Assembly (NCBI RefSeq): GCF_029222705.1
Contig: NZ_JARGZF010000001.1
Coordinates: forward strand, 1,918,437-1,982,436
Direction of reading: 5' to 3'
DNA from: Knoellia sp. p5-6-4
Lineage (GTDB): Bacteria; Actinomycetota; Actinomycetes; Actinomycetales; Dermatophilaceae
Length of the DNA stretch: 64,000 bases
Position 1 is the stretch's first letter; the number at the start of each line of letters is the position of its first letter. The notes below the pieces were generated by a model. That model made no database searches, had not been told where the DNA came from, and worked only from the letters and a program-made list of their open reading frames with translations. Position numbers and translations under genes: made by a program. This document shows, in pieces, positions 16,134 to 24,329 of this stretch.

Positions 16134-17977
16134 TGGAGCCGGTCAAGCTCACCAGCCCCGAGGGCGTGGAGTTCCGCGACCTCAACAAGAACGGCCGGAT
16201 GGATCCCTACGAGGACCCGCGCCTGCCCGTGGAGGAGCGCGTCGACGACCTGCTCTCGCGGCTGTCCCTGCCCGAGAAGGCCGGCCTGATGTTCCAGACC
16301 GTCATCGAGGCGGGTGAGGACGGCACGGTGCTCGAGCACCCGGGCAGGATCAGCAAGTCACCCACCTCGGTGGTGGTGCTCGACAAGCACCTGACGCATT
16401 TCAACGTCCACGCCCTAGAGGACCCGCGGATGGCCGCCCGGTGGCACAACGCCCTCCAGGCGCTCGCCGAGCAGACGCCGCACGGCATACCGGTCACGAT
16501 CTCGACCGACCCGCGCCACGCGTTCATGGAGAACGCCGGGGCGTCGTTCGCCGCGCGCGCGTTCTCGCAGTGGCCGGAGCCCCTGGGCCTTGCCGCCCTG
16601 CGCGACACCGAGCTGGTGCACCGGTTCGCCGACGTCGCCCGCCAGGAGTACACCGCCGTCGGCATCCGCGCCGCGCTGCACCCGACCCTCGACCTCGCGA
16701 CCGAGCCCCGCTGGGCGCGGCAGGCGCAGACCTTCGGCCAGGACCCCGACGTGGTCACCGAGCTGGGCGTCGCCTACCTCAAGGGGTTCCAGAAGGGTGA
16801 GCTCGGCCCGGACAGCGTGGCCTGCACCAGCAAGCACTTCCCCGGCGGCGGCCCGCAGAAGGACGGCGAGGACGCGCACTTCCCCTACGGCCGCGAGCAG
16901 GTCTACCCCGGCGGACGGTTCGGCGACCACCTCAAGCCGTTCCCCCCCATCATCGAGGCGGGCACGGCGGGGATCATGCCCTACTACGGCATGCCGGTCG
17001 GGCTCGAGATCGACGGCGAGAAGATCGAGGAGGTCGGCTTCGGCTACAACCGCCAGGTCGTCACCGGCCTGCTGCGCGAGAAGCTCGGCTACGACGGCGT
17101 CGTCGTCACCGACTGGGAGCTCGTCAACGACAACCACGTCGGCGACCAGGTGCTGCCGGCCCGTGCCTGGGGCGTCGAGCACCTGGACCCGCACGGTCGC
17201 ATGGAGCTCATCCTGCACGCCGGCGCCGACCAGTTCGGCGGCGAGGAGTGCGTCGACATCCTGCTCGACCTCGTCGCGCAGGGCCGGGTCACCGAGGACC
17301 GCATCGACGCCTCGGCCCGGCGCATCCTCGCCGTGAAGTTCCGGCTGGGGCTGTTCGACAACCCCTACGTCGACGAGGACCTCGCGGCCGAGACCGTGGG
17401 ACGACAGGACTTCCGCGACGAGGGGTATGCCGCCCAGGCGGCCTCCGTGACGGTCCTGCAGAACGGTGGCGATCACCTTCCGGTGCTGCCCCTCCAGCGC
17501 GGTCGGAAGGTCTACGCAGAGAACATCTCGCCCGAGGCGCTGGCCCGGCTCGGGACGCCGGTCGACCGCCCCGAGGGCGCGGACGTGGCGCTGGTGCGGC
17601 TGATGGCGCCGTTCGACCCGCGGTCCGACCTGTTCCTGGAGTCGTGGTTCCACCAGGGGTCGCTGGACTTCCCGCCCGGGCTGGTCGCGCGGCTCGGCCG
17701 GATCGCGGCCTGCTGCCCGCTGGTCCTCGACGTGGTGCTCGACCGTCCGGCGGTGCTCACACCACTGCTGCCCATCGCCTCGGCCGTCGTGGGCAGCTAC
17801 GGCACCTGCGACGACGCTCTGGTCGACGCCCTCACCGGTGTGGTCGAGCCCCGCGGACGGCTCCCTTTCGACCTCCCGCGGTCGATGGAGCAGGTGCGCC
17901 GGCACGGGGAGGACGTGCCCGGCTACGACGACCCGCTGTTCCGCTGTGGTGACGGACAGGGCCTGCACCCCTCATGA
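16133..17977 (+). CDS. GH3-family glycosidase (beta-glucosidase-like)
   Basis: A 614-residue cytoplasmic GH3 enzyme with no signal peptide. Family motifs: the KHFPGGGP substrate loop near residue 238, and the nucleophile Asp at about residue 327 in GVVVTDWEL. The C-terminal alpha/beta domain (from about residue 440) is short and lacks a fibronectin-like domain. Residues 12-23 include DLNKNGRMDPYED, a calcium-loop-like insert seen in some GH3 proteins. It would cut imported oligosaccharides to glucose. It is translationally coupled to the exported enzyme, so the operon combines extracellular cutting, uptake and intracellular hydrolysis. Confidence 0.88.
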   Translation: MEPVKLTSPEGVEFRDLNKNGRMDPYEDPRLPVEERVDDLLSRLSLPEKAGLMFQTVIEAGEDGTVLEHPGRISKSPTSVVVLDKHLTHFNVHALEDPRMAARWHNALQALAEQTPHGIPVTISTDPRHAFMENAGASFAARAFSQWPEPLGLAALRDTELVHRFADVARQEYTAVGIRAALHPTLDLATEPRWARQAQTFGQDPDVVTELGVAYLKGFQKGELGPDSVACTSKHFPGGGPQKDGEDAHFPYGREQVYPGGRFGDHLKPFPPIIEAGTAGIMPYYGMPVGLEIDGEKIEEVGFGYNRQVVTGLLREKLGYDGVVVTDWELVNDNHVGDQVLPARAWGVEHLDPHGRMELILHAGADQFGGEECVDILLDLVAQGRVTEDRIDASARRILAVKFRLGLFDNPYVDEDLAAETVGRQDFRDEGYAAQAASVTVLQNGGDHLPVLPLQRGRKVYAENISPEALARLGTPVDRPEGADVALVRLMAPFDPRSDLFLESWFHQGSLDFPPGLVARLGRIAACCPLVLDVVLDRPAVLTPLLPIASAVVGSYGTCDDALVDALTGVVEPRGRLPFDLPRSMEQVRRHGEDVPGYDDPLFRCGDGQGLHPS

Positions 17978-18024
17978 TGTGACCAGCACGCGCGCATACC
18001 CCTGGGTGTGTGCCCCCCGATCCA

Positions 18025-18063
18025 CCAGGCCCCGGTTGATTCCCCCTGCTCGCCGGGGCCTGG
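18025..18063 (+). terminator. Terminator of the oligosaccharide operon
   Basis: Perfect 11-bp stem CCAGGCCCCGG (18025-18035) and CCGGGGCCTGG (18053-18063) with a 17-base loop, 48 bases after the GH3 stop. I see no gene elsewhere in 17978-18238; a -10-like TATCTT at 18227-18232 precedes the next gene. Confidence 0.7.
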
Positions 18064-18238
18064 TGTCGTGCCCGCGGTCCTCGTCGCCTGCGGCGTGGGC
18101 AACGCCGCCGGGGCGCCTGGCTCGGCGGTCCTCGCCATCACTGGGTGGCTGCACGACTCCGAGGAGGCGGCAGGGCTGGATCGAATCCGGTGCTGCCGAC
18201 TCCTACCCAACCGTGCCACGAACCCTTATCTTTAGGCC

Positions 18239-19426
18239 GTGAACTCAGGGCAGCCGGCGCCGGGGTCGCAGGCGTCGCTGCGCGAGTCGAACCGCCTGCG
18301 GGTGCTCGACGCCCTGCGTCTCCAGGGGGCGATGACCCAGGTCGAGATCGCCGGTCAGACCGGGCTCAGTCCCGCGACAGTCAGCAACATGGTCAAGGAG
18401 CTCGACGCGGCGGGTGCCGTGGAGCTCTCTCCGAGCATCCGCAACGGCCGGCGCGCGGTACTCGTCTCGCTCGCCACGGGCAACACGCTGCTGGCCGGGA
18501 TCGCGTTCGGCGACCGGGACGTGCGCGTCGCGATCGGCACCGGACCGCGCGACGTCCTGGGCAGCCAGCGCATGCCGTTGCCGGCGGACCACCCCGCCGA
18601 CGAGGGGATGGAGCGAGCGGCACGCCTCGTGCACGACCTCGTCGAGAAGGCCGGGAAGACCATGCCCGACGTCAAGGCGGTCTGTGTCGGCCTGCCCGCC
18701 CCCGTCGACAGCGTCTCGGGGCAGGTGGGGTCGGAGGGCATCCTGCCCGGCTGGCGTGGCGTGGCCGTCGCCAGCGAGATGGAGGGACACCTCAAGGCAC
18801 CCGTCGTGCTCGACAACACGGCCAACCTGGCTGCGCTCGGCGAGCTCAAGTGCGGTGCGCTGCAAGGGGTTCAGCACGGCGTCTACATCAAGATGTCCTA
18901 CGGCGTCGGTGCCGGCCTGATCCTGGGGGGCGAGCTGTTCCGCGGCAGCGCGGGCACGGCCGGTGAGGTCGGCCACCTCACCATCGACGAGAACGGCCCG
19001 GTGTGCCGCTGCGGCAACCGGGGCTGCCTCGAGACCTTCGTCGGCTCCCGTGCCCTGCTCGATGCCCTCGCCCCGACCCACGGCAGCCTCAGCCTGCGGG
19101 AGGTCGTGGCGCGGGCGCTTGACGGCGACCCCGGCTGTCGGCGCGTGCTCGGCGACGCAGGGCGCCACCTCGGTGTGGCGGTCGCCGGGCTGGTGAACCT
19201 CGTCAACCCCGAGGTGCTCGTGCTGGGGGGCCTCCTCTCGCGGGTGGGTGACCTGATCACCGGACCGATGCTGGCCTCCCTCGAGCGCTGCGCGATCCCC
19301 AGCGCGGCGGCCTCGGTGAGCCTGCGCGAGGCCAAGCTCGACACCGACGCCGACGTGGTGGGGGCGCTCGCCGTCGCCGAGGAGCGGCACGCGGCCGCGG
19401 AGGGCCTCATCGCCGCCGTGGTGTAG
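18239..19426 (+). CDS. ROK-family (NagC/XylR-type) transcriptional repressor
   Basis: A 395-residue ROK regulator. The N-terminal winged helix is RLRVLDALRLQGAMTQVEIAGQTGLSPATVSNMV, followed by the ROK sugar-binding fold with the zinc motif CRCGNRGCLE near residue 258. The GTG at 18239 lies six bases after a TATCTT -10-like element and has no ribosome site, so the mRNA may be leaderless. It faces its likely targets, the sugar ABC importer at 19588-22845, across an intergenic region with a clear inverted repeat. The convergent polyol dehydrogenase and xylulokinase suggest a pentitol or hexitol effector. Confidence 0.88.
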   Translation: MNSGQPAPGSQASLRESNRLRVLDALRLQGAMTQVEIAGQTGLSPATVSNMVKELDAAGAVELSPSIRNGRRAVLVSLATGNTLLAGIAFGDRDVRVAIGTGPRDVLGSQRMPLPADHPADEGMERAARLVHDLVEKAGKTMPDVKAVCVGLPAPVDSVSGQVGSEGILPGWRGVAVASEMEGHLKAPVVLDNTANLAALGELKCGALQGVQHGVYIKMSYGVGAGLILGGELFRGSAGTAGEVGHLTIDENGPVCRCGNRGCLETFVGSRALLDALAPTHGSLSLREVVARALDGDPGCRRVLGDAGRHLGVAVAGLVNLVNPEVLVLGGLLSRVGDLITGPMLASLERCAIPSAAASVSLREAKLDTDADVVGALAVAEERHAAAEGLIAAVV

Positions 19427-19500
19427 CCGAGAGGACCAGAGTGTCCCGGAGCGCCCCGGACGCGCCGGGAACGTCCCGATTGTGTCAACTCCTTGAATTC

Positions 19501-19534
19501 AACTCTTGACGCCAAGAGTTCACTGGGGTCACAC
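19501..19534 (+). promoter_or_regulatory. ROK operator overlapping the importer promoter
   Basis: AACTCTTG-ACGC-CAAGAGTT (19501-19520) is a perfect 8-bp inverted repeat. A half-site relative (AACTCCTTGAATT) lies immediately upstream at 19488-19500. TTGACG (19506-19511), a 17-base gap and TCACAC (19529-19534) form a plausible promoter that the repeat overlaps. Most likely the binding site of the adjacent ROK repressor. Confidence 0.65.
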
Positions 19535-19587
19535 TCAGCAAAGCCGCACCAACGGGGTTGCCGGCGAAGACACTGAGGGAGCTCAGC

Positions 19588-20676
19588 ATGAACACTCGTT
19601 TCACCCGTCTCGCCGGCGCCGCGCTCGTGGCCGGTCTCGGCATGGCCAGCCTCGCCGCCTGTGGCGACGACGGGGGCTCGGGCTCGGGCGGCACGGGCGA
19701 CGGCAACGGCGGGGGCGGCAAGAAGATCGCCCTCCTGCTGCCGGAGTCCAAGACCACCCGCTACGAGACCTTCGACCGGCCGCTGTTCGAGGCGGCCATC
19801 AAGGCCGACTGCGCGGACTGCACGATCATCTACAGCAACGCCGACCAGGACCCTGCCAAGCAGCAGCAGCAGGCCGAGGCCGCTCTGACCCAGGGCGCCA
19901 ACGTGCTCGTCCTCGACCCGGTCGACGGCAAGGCCGCCGCCGCCGTCGCCAACAGCGCCAAGGCGCAGGGCGTGCCCGTCGTCGCCTACGACCGCTTCAT
20001 CGCGGGCGTCGACTACTACGTCTCGTTCGACAACGAGACCGTCGGCAAGACCCAGGCCCAGACTCTCGTCGACATCCTCAAGAAGAACGGCAAGACCTCC
20101 GGCGACATCGTGATGATCAACGGCTCGCCGACCGACCCCAACGCCGCCGACTTCAAGAAGGGCGCCCACAGCGTCCTCGACGGCAGCGGCTACAAGATCG
20201 CGGCCGAGTACGACACCCCCGACTGGAGCCCGGACAAGGCGCAGTCGTGGATGGAGGGCCAGATCTCGGCGGTCAAGGGCAACCTCGTCGGCGTCTACGC
20301 CGCCAACGACGGCACGGGCGGTGGCGCCATCGCGGCCCTCAAGGGTGGCGGTGTCACCCCCCTTCCGCCGGTGACCGGCCAGGACGCCGAGCTCGCCGCG
20401 ATCCAGCGCATCCTCGCCGGCGACCAGGCCATGACGATCTACAAGCCCATCAAGCCGGAGGCCGAGGCCGCAGCGAAGGCCGCCCTCGCCCTCGCGAACA
20501 AGCAGAAGCCGGAGTCCACCACCGACTTCAAGGGCGTTCCCTCGACGATCCTCGACCCCATCGCGGTGACCAAGGAGAACGTGAAGGACACCGTCGTCAA
20601 GGACGGCATCTACAAGGTGGAAGACATCTGCACTCCCACTTTCGCCGAGGCGTGCGCCGCTGCAGGCTTGAGCTGA
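19588..20676 (+). CDS. Sugar-binding lipoprotein of a CUT2 (ribose/xylose-type) ABC importer
   Basis: A 362-residue binding protein. The lipoprotein signal MNTRFTRLAG...SLAAC is followed by a Gly/Asp-rich linker and KKIALLLPESKTTRYETFD, typical of the XylF/RbsB fold (periplasmic-binding-protein domain 4). YSNADQDPAKQQQQAEAALTQGANVLVLDPVD and VVAYDRFI are further hallmarks. It binds a monosaccharide or sugar alcohol for the ATPase and permease that follow. The start is ATG 19588, after GAGGGAGC. It is preceded by the ROK operator region. Confidence 0.9.
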   Translation: MNTRFTRLAGAALVAGLGMASLAACGDDGGSGSGGTGDGNGGGGKKIALLLPESKTTRYETFDRPLFEAAIKADCADCTIIYSNADQDPAKQQQQAEAALTQGANVLVLDPVDGKAAAAVANSAKAQGVPVVAYDRFIAGVDYYVSFDNETVGKTQAQTLVDILKKNGKTSGDIVMINGSPTDPNAADFKKGAHSVLDGSGYKIAAEYDTPDWSPDKAQSWMEGQISAVKGNLVGVYAANDGTGGGAIAALKGGGVTPLPPVTGQDAELAAIQRILAGDQAMTIYKPIKPEAEAAAKAALALANKQKPESTTDFKGVPSTILDPIAVTKENVKDTVVKDGIYKVEDICTPTFAEACAAAGLS

Positions 20677-20758
20677 CAGCTGACGCCGATGCCCTGGCGG
20701 GTGGGAGACCCCCACCCGCCGGGGCCCCGGCACACCGGATCCCACCCAGAGGACTGAC

Positions 20759-21562
20759 ATGACCACGACCACTGCCCCGGCGACCACCGCCGTGCTGTCG
20801 ATGCAGGGTGTCTCCAAGCGCTTCGGCGCCGTCCAAGCGCTCAAGGACATCGACTTCGACGTCCGATCCGGCGAGGTGGTGGCGCTGGTCGGAGACAACG
20901 GCGCCGGCAAGTCCACCCTCGTCAAGGCCATCGCCGGGGTCTACACCCCCGACGAGGGCACCATGTACTTCGACGGCAAGCCGGCCACCGTGAACTCACC
21001 CGCGGAGGCGCAGCAGCTCGGCATCGCCACCGTCTTCCAGGACCTCGCCCTCTGCGACAACCTCGACGTCGTCGCCAACCTCTTCCTCGGGCGCGAGCTC
21101 TACCACGGCCGCGCCCTCGACGAGGTGACCATGGAGAAGGAGTCCTGGCGGCTGCTGCGCCAGCTCAGCGCCAAGATCCCGTCGGTGCGCATCCCCGTCG
21201 CCAGCCTGTCCGGAGGCCAGCGGCAGACGGTCGCCATCGCCCGCTCCCTGCTCGGCGACCCCAAGGTGGTCATGCTCGACGAGCCGACCGCTGCCCTCGG
21301 CGTCGCCCAGACGGCGGAGGTCCTCAACCTCGTGGAGCGGCTGCGCGAGAACGGCCACGGGGTCATCCTCATCAGCCACAACATGTCCGACGTGATGGCC
21401 GTCGCCGACCGCGTGACCGTGCTGCGGCTCGGCCGCAACAACGGCACCTTCAACGTCAGCGAGACCACCAGCCAGGACATCATCGCGGCCATCACCGGGG
21501 CCACGACCAACGCCGTCTCCGAGCGGGCCCACCGCCGCGCCACGAAGGAAGAGCAGTCATGA
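20759..21562 (+). CDS. CUT2 sugar ABC ATPase, single-domain type
   Basis: A 267-residue ATPase. Walker A is GDNGAGKST near residue 44, the Q-loop is VFQDLALCDNL, the signature is LSGGQRQ, Walker B is VVMLDEPTAAL, and the switch His is in LISHNM. Most CUT2 ATPases (RbsA, XylG) are tandem duplications of about 500 residues. This one has a single ABC domain, as in FrcA-type systems, so it must work as a homodimer. It overlaps the permease gene by four bases (ATGA). Confidence 0.92.
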   Translation: MTTTTAPATTAVLSMQGVSKRFGAVQALKDIDFDVRSGEVVALVGDNGAGKSTLVKAIAGVYTPDEGTMYFDGKPATVNSPAEAQQLGIATVFQDLALCDNLDVVANLFLGRELYHGRALDEVTMEKESWRLLRQLSAKIPSVRIPVASLSGGQRQTVAIARSLLGDPKVVMLDEPTAALGVAQTAEVLNLVERLRENGHGVILISHNMSDVMAVADRVTVLRLGRNNGTFNVSETTSQDIIAAITGATTNAVSERAHRRATKEEQS

Positions 21563-22845
21563 GCATCCCGACCGAGCCGAAGGCCGCCCCCGCCTCCGAG
21601 GCCGTCGACACCACCGCTGCGCTGCCCAGTGACCTCCAGGACGAGCGGCTCATCGCCTCGCAGGGGGTCGGTGGCTGGGTGCGGGTCTTCCTCTCCCGTC
21701 TGCGCTCCGGCGACCTCGGCTCCCTGCCCGTGGTCATCGGGCTCATCGTCATCTGGGCGGTCTTCCAGAGCCAGAACGATGCCTTCCTGTCCAGCCGCAA
21801 CCTCGTCAACCTGGCCCTGCAGAGCGCGGCCACCGGCACCATCGCACTGGGCATCGTGCTCGTGCTGCTGCTGGGCGAGATCGACCTGTCGGTCGGGTCG
21901 GTGAGCGGCCTGGCGTCGGCCATCCTCGCGGTGGGCATGGTGAGCAACGGCTGGCCCGCCCTCGTCGCGATCGCGGCGGCGGTGCTCGCCGGCGCCGTCA
22001 TCGGCCTCTCCTACGGCGCCCTCTTCACGCGGTTCGGCGTTCCCAGCTTCGTCATCACCCTCGCCGGTCTGTTGGGCTTCCTCGGCCTCCAGCTCAAGGT
22101 GCTCGGAGCCGAGGGTTCGATCAACATCCCGTTCGAGTCGGGGGTGGTGGCCTTCGCGCAGCGCACCTTCCTCCCCGACGCCGTGGCGTATGCCGTCGCC
22201 GTCGCCGTCGTCGCGGTCTACCTCCTCCTGAGGCTGCGGTCCAACAGCCGTCGCGCGGCTGCCGGCCTGTCCACGTCTCCCGTCGTCAACATCGCCGTGC
22301 GCTCGGCGTTCCTGCTGCTCGTGCTGGTCATCCCCGTCGCCGTGCTCAACCAGGACCGCGGCGTGCCGGTGATGTTCCTGCTGTTCGTCGCCCTCGTCGT
22401 GATCATGGACTACGCGATCCGCAAGACGCGCTGGGGCCGCTCGGTCATGGCCGTCGGTGGCAACGTCGAGGCGGCCCGCCGCGCCGGCATCAACGTCAGG
22501 CGGATCTACATCACCGTCTTCGTGCTCTGCTCCTCGCTGGCGGCCGTCGGTGGTCTGCTCGCGTCGGCGCGCCTCGCGGCCGCCAACCAGAGCAGTGGCG
22601 GCACCGACACCAACCTCAACGCGATCGCGGCCGCGGTCATCGGCGGCACCAGCCTCTTCGGCGGCCGAGGCTCGGCCTACTCGGCGCTGCTCGGCATCAT
22701 CGTGATCCAGTCGATCTCCAACGGCCTCAGCCTGATCAACCTCGGCTCCCCGGAGCGCTACATGATCACCGGCGCAGTCCTGCTGCTCGCGGTCATCGTC
22801 GACTCCCTGAGCCGCCGCAGCCGGGCCGCCCACGGGCGCGCCTGA
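21559..22845 (+). CDS. CUT2 sugar ABC permease (XylH-like)
   Basis: A 428-residue permease with about ten membrane segments after a soluble N-terminal tail of about 60 residues. The family signatures are GEIDLSVGSVSGLASAI near residue 110, FGVPSFVITLAGLLGFLGLQL, and the C-terminal AAAVIGGTSLFGGRGS. The length and the GEIDLSVG segment resemble XylH rather than RbsC. It is coupled to the ATPase by a 4-base overlap and ends at a strong hairpin shared with the convergent xylulokinase operon. Confidence 0.92.
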   Translation: MSIPTEPKAAPASEAVDTTAALPSDLQDERLIASQGVGGWVRVFLSRLRSGDLGSLPVVIGLIVIWAVFQSQNDAFLSSRNLVNLALQSAATGTIALGIVLVLLLGEIDLSVGSVSGLASAILAVGMVSNGWPALVAIAAAVLAGAVIGLSYGALFTRFGVPSFVITLAGLLGFLGLQLKVLGAEGSINIPFESGVVAFAQRTFLPDAVAYAVAVAVVAVYLLLRLRSNSRRAAAGLSTSPVVNIAVRSAFLLLVLVIPVAVLNQDRGVPVMFLLFVALVVIMDYAIRKTRWGRSVMAVGGNVEAARRAGINVRRIYITVFVLCSSLAAVGGLLASARLAAANQSSGGTDTNLNAIAAAVIGGTSLFGGRGSAYSALLGIIVIQSISNGLSLINLGSPERYMITGAVLLLAVIVDSLSRRSRAAHGRA

Positions 22846-22860
22846 CCACATCCCTCTCCG

Positions 22861-22906
22861 GTTCGGGGTGTTGCCGAGCGCCATGGCGCTCGGCAACACC
22901 CCGAAC
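22861..22906. terminator. Long bidirectional terminator
   Basis: Near-complete palindrome: 22-bp perfect arms 22861-22882 and 22885-22906 around a CATG-type centre. It lies between the converging permease and xylulokinase genes (14 bases from the latter's stop). Confidence 0.85.
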
Positions 22907-22919
22907 TCGTGGTCGGTGG

Positions 22920-24329
22920 TCAGCGGCCGTGCACGGTCCGCAGCAGCCCGGCATACCGGCCCGTGATCTCCGAGCCCTCTGGGCCGGGGTGCGGCTCGAG
23001 CTCGGTCTCGGTGCCGACCTCCCAGCGGGGAGGGGTGTCCCCGCCGCGCAGGGCCCACGCGGCCTGGCGCGCGGCGCCCACGGCGACGTACTCGCCGGGG
23101 CTCGGCACCACGACCGGGACGCCGAAGAGCATGGGGGCGAGGGCGCGCACCGCAGCCGACGCCGAGGCGCCGCCGATGAGCAGCACCCGCTCCGCGCGGA
23201 CCCCGAGGCGGGTGAGGGAGCCCACCCCCGCGACGAGGTTGCACAGCATGCCCTCCACCGCGGCTCGCGCGAGGTTCTCCGGCGTCGCGTTGGCCCGGGT
23301 CAGCCCGCCGAGGGTGCCGGTGGCGTCGGGCAGGTTCGGGGTGCGCTCGCCGTCGAGGTAGGGGAGCAGGGTCAGCCCGCCCGCCCCGGGCGCGGCCGCC
23401 AGGGCGAGCGTGTCGAGACCCGCGAGGTCGGTGCCGATCAGCTGGGCCGCGGCGGTCAGCACCCGCGCCGCGTTGAGTGTGCACATGAGCGGCAGGTGGT
23501 CGCCCGCGGCGCTGGCGAAGCTCGCGACGTCGCCCCCGGTGTCGAAGACCGGGGTGGAGTGCTCGCCGAAGACGGCCCCGCTCGTGCCCAGTGACACGAC
23601 GACGTCGCCGGGCAGGATGCCCAGGCCCAGCGCCGCCGCCATGTTGTCGCCCGTGCCTGCGGCGACGAGCATGCCCGAGTCGGTCTCGCCGACGGCCTCG
23701 GCCGGCTCTGCCACCCGGGGTGTGCCCACGACCCGGCCGAACGCCCGCTCGAGCAGGTCCGGCCGGTACTCACCGGTGATGGGCGACCAGTACCCGGTGC
23801 CCGAGGCGTCACCACGGTCGGTGGTCCATCCGCGGAAACCGCTGCCCTGCTTGACGATCTGCCCGGTCAGCCAGTCGTGAGGCAGTACCACGTCGTGGAC
23901 CCTGGTCGCGTTGACCGGCTCGTGCTCGGCCAGCCACCGCAGCTTCGTGATGGTGAAGCTGGCCACTGGCACCAGCCCGACCGCCTCCACCCACGCGGTG
24001 GGGCCGCCGAGCTCGGCCACCAGCTCGGCTGCGGCTCCGGCGGAGCGGGTGTCGTTCCACAGCAACGCGTCCCGCACGACGGCGCCGTGCTCGTCGAGGG
24101 CGCACATCCCGTGCTGCTGCCCACCGACGGCGATCGCCGAGACGCCGTCGAGCAACCCGTCGGCGGTCGCGGAGCGGTAGGCGTCCCACCAGCGGTCCGG
24201 GTGGGTCTGCGTGCCCTCTGGGTGCGGCGCCCGGCCGGTGCGCAGCACCTCGCCGGTGTCGGCGTCGCACACCACGACCTTGGTCGACTGGGTCGAGGAG
24301 TCCACCCCGGCCACCAGCGTGGTGCTCAT
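22920..24329 (-). CDS. xylB: Xylulokinase (FGGY family)
   Basis: A 469-residue FGGY kinase. The N-terminal phosphate loop is VAGVDSSTQSTKVVV, the substrate region is AIAVGGQQHGM and LWNDTRS, the catalytic Asp is in LPHDWLTGQI, and the C-terminal adenosine motif is LLIGGASASAAVRALAPMLFG. The GGQQHGM segment favours xylulokinase over glycerol or ribulose kinases. It is coupled (ATGA overlap) to the polyol dehydrogenase upstream. Together they would convert D-arabinitol or xylitol to D-xylulose and then to xylulose 5-phosphate for the pentose phosphate pathway. Confidence 0.88.
   Translation of the reverse strand: MSTTLVAGVDSSTQSTKVVVCDADTGEVLRTGRAPHPEGTQTHPDRWWDAYRSATADGLLDGVSAIAVGGQQHGMCALDEHGAVVRDALLWNDTRSAGAAAELVAELGGPTAWVEAVGLVPVASFTITKLRWLAEHEPVNATRVHDVVLPHDWLTGQIVKQGSGFRGWTTDRGDASGTGYWSPITGEYRPDLLERAFGRVVGTPRVAEPAEAVGETDSGMLVAAGTGDNMAAALGLGILPGDVVVSLGTSGAVFGEHSTPVFDTGGDVASFASAAGDHLPLMCTLNAARVLTAAAQLIGTDLAGLDTLALAAAPGAGGLTLLPYLDGERTPNLPDATGTLGGLTRANATPENLARAAVEGMLCNLVAGVGSLTRLGVRAERVLLIGGASASAAVRALAPMLFGVPVVVPSPGEYVAVGAARQAAWALRGGDTPPRWEVGTETELEPHPGPEGSEITGRYAGLLRTVHGR

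Noticed and set aside
17978-18238. Possible tRNA or small RNA gene between the GH3 and ROK genes
   Set aside because: The only stable fold I can see is the terminator at 18025-18063. No cloverleaf with a TTCRANY loop is recognisable.
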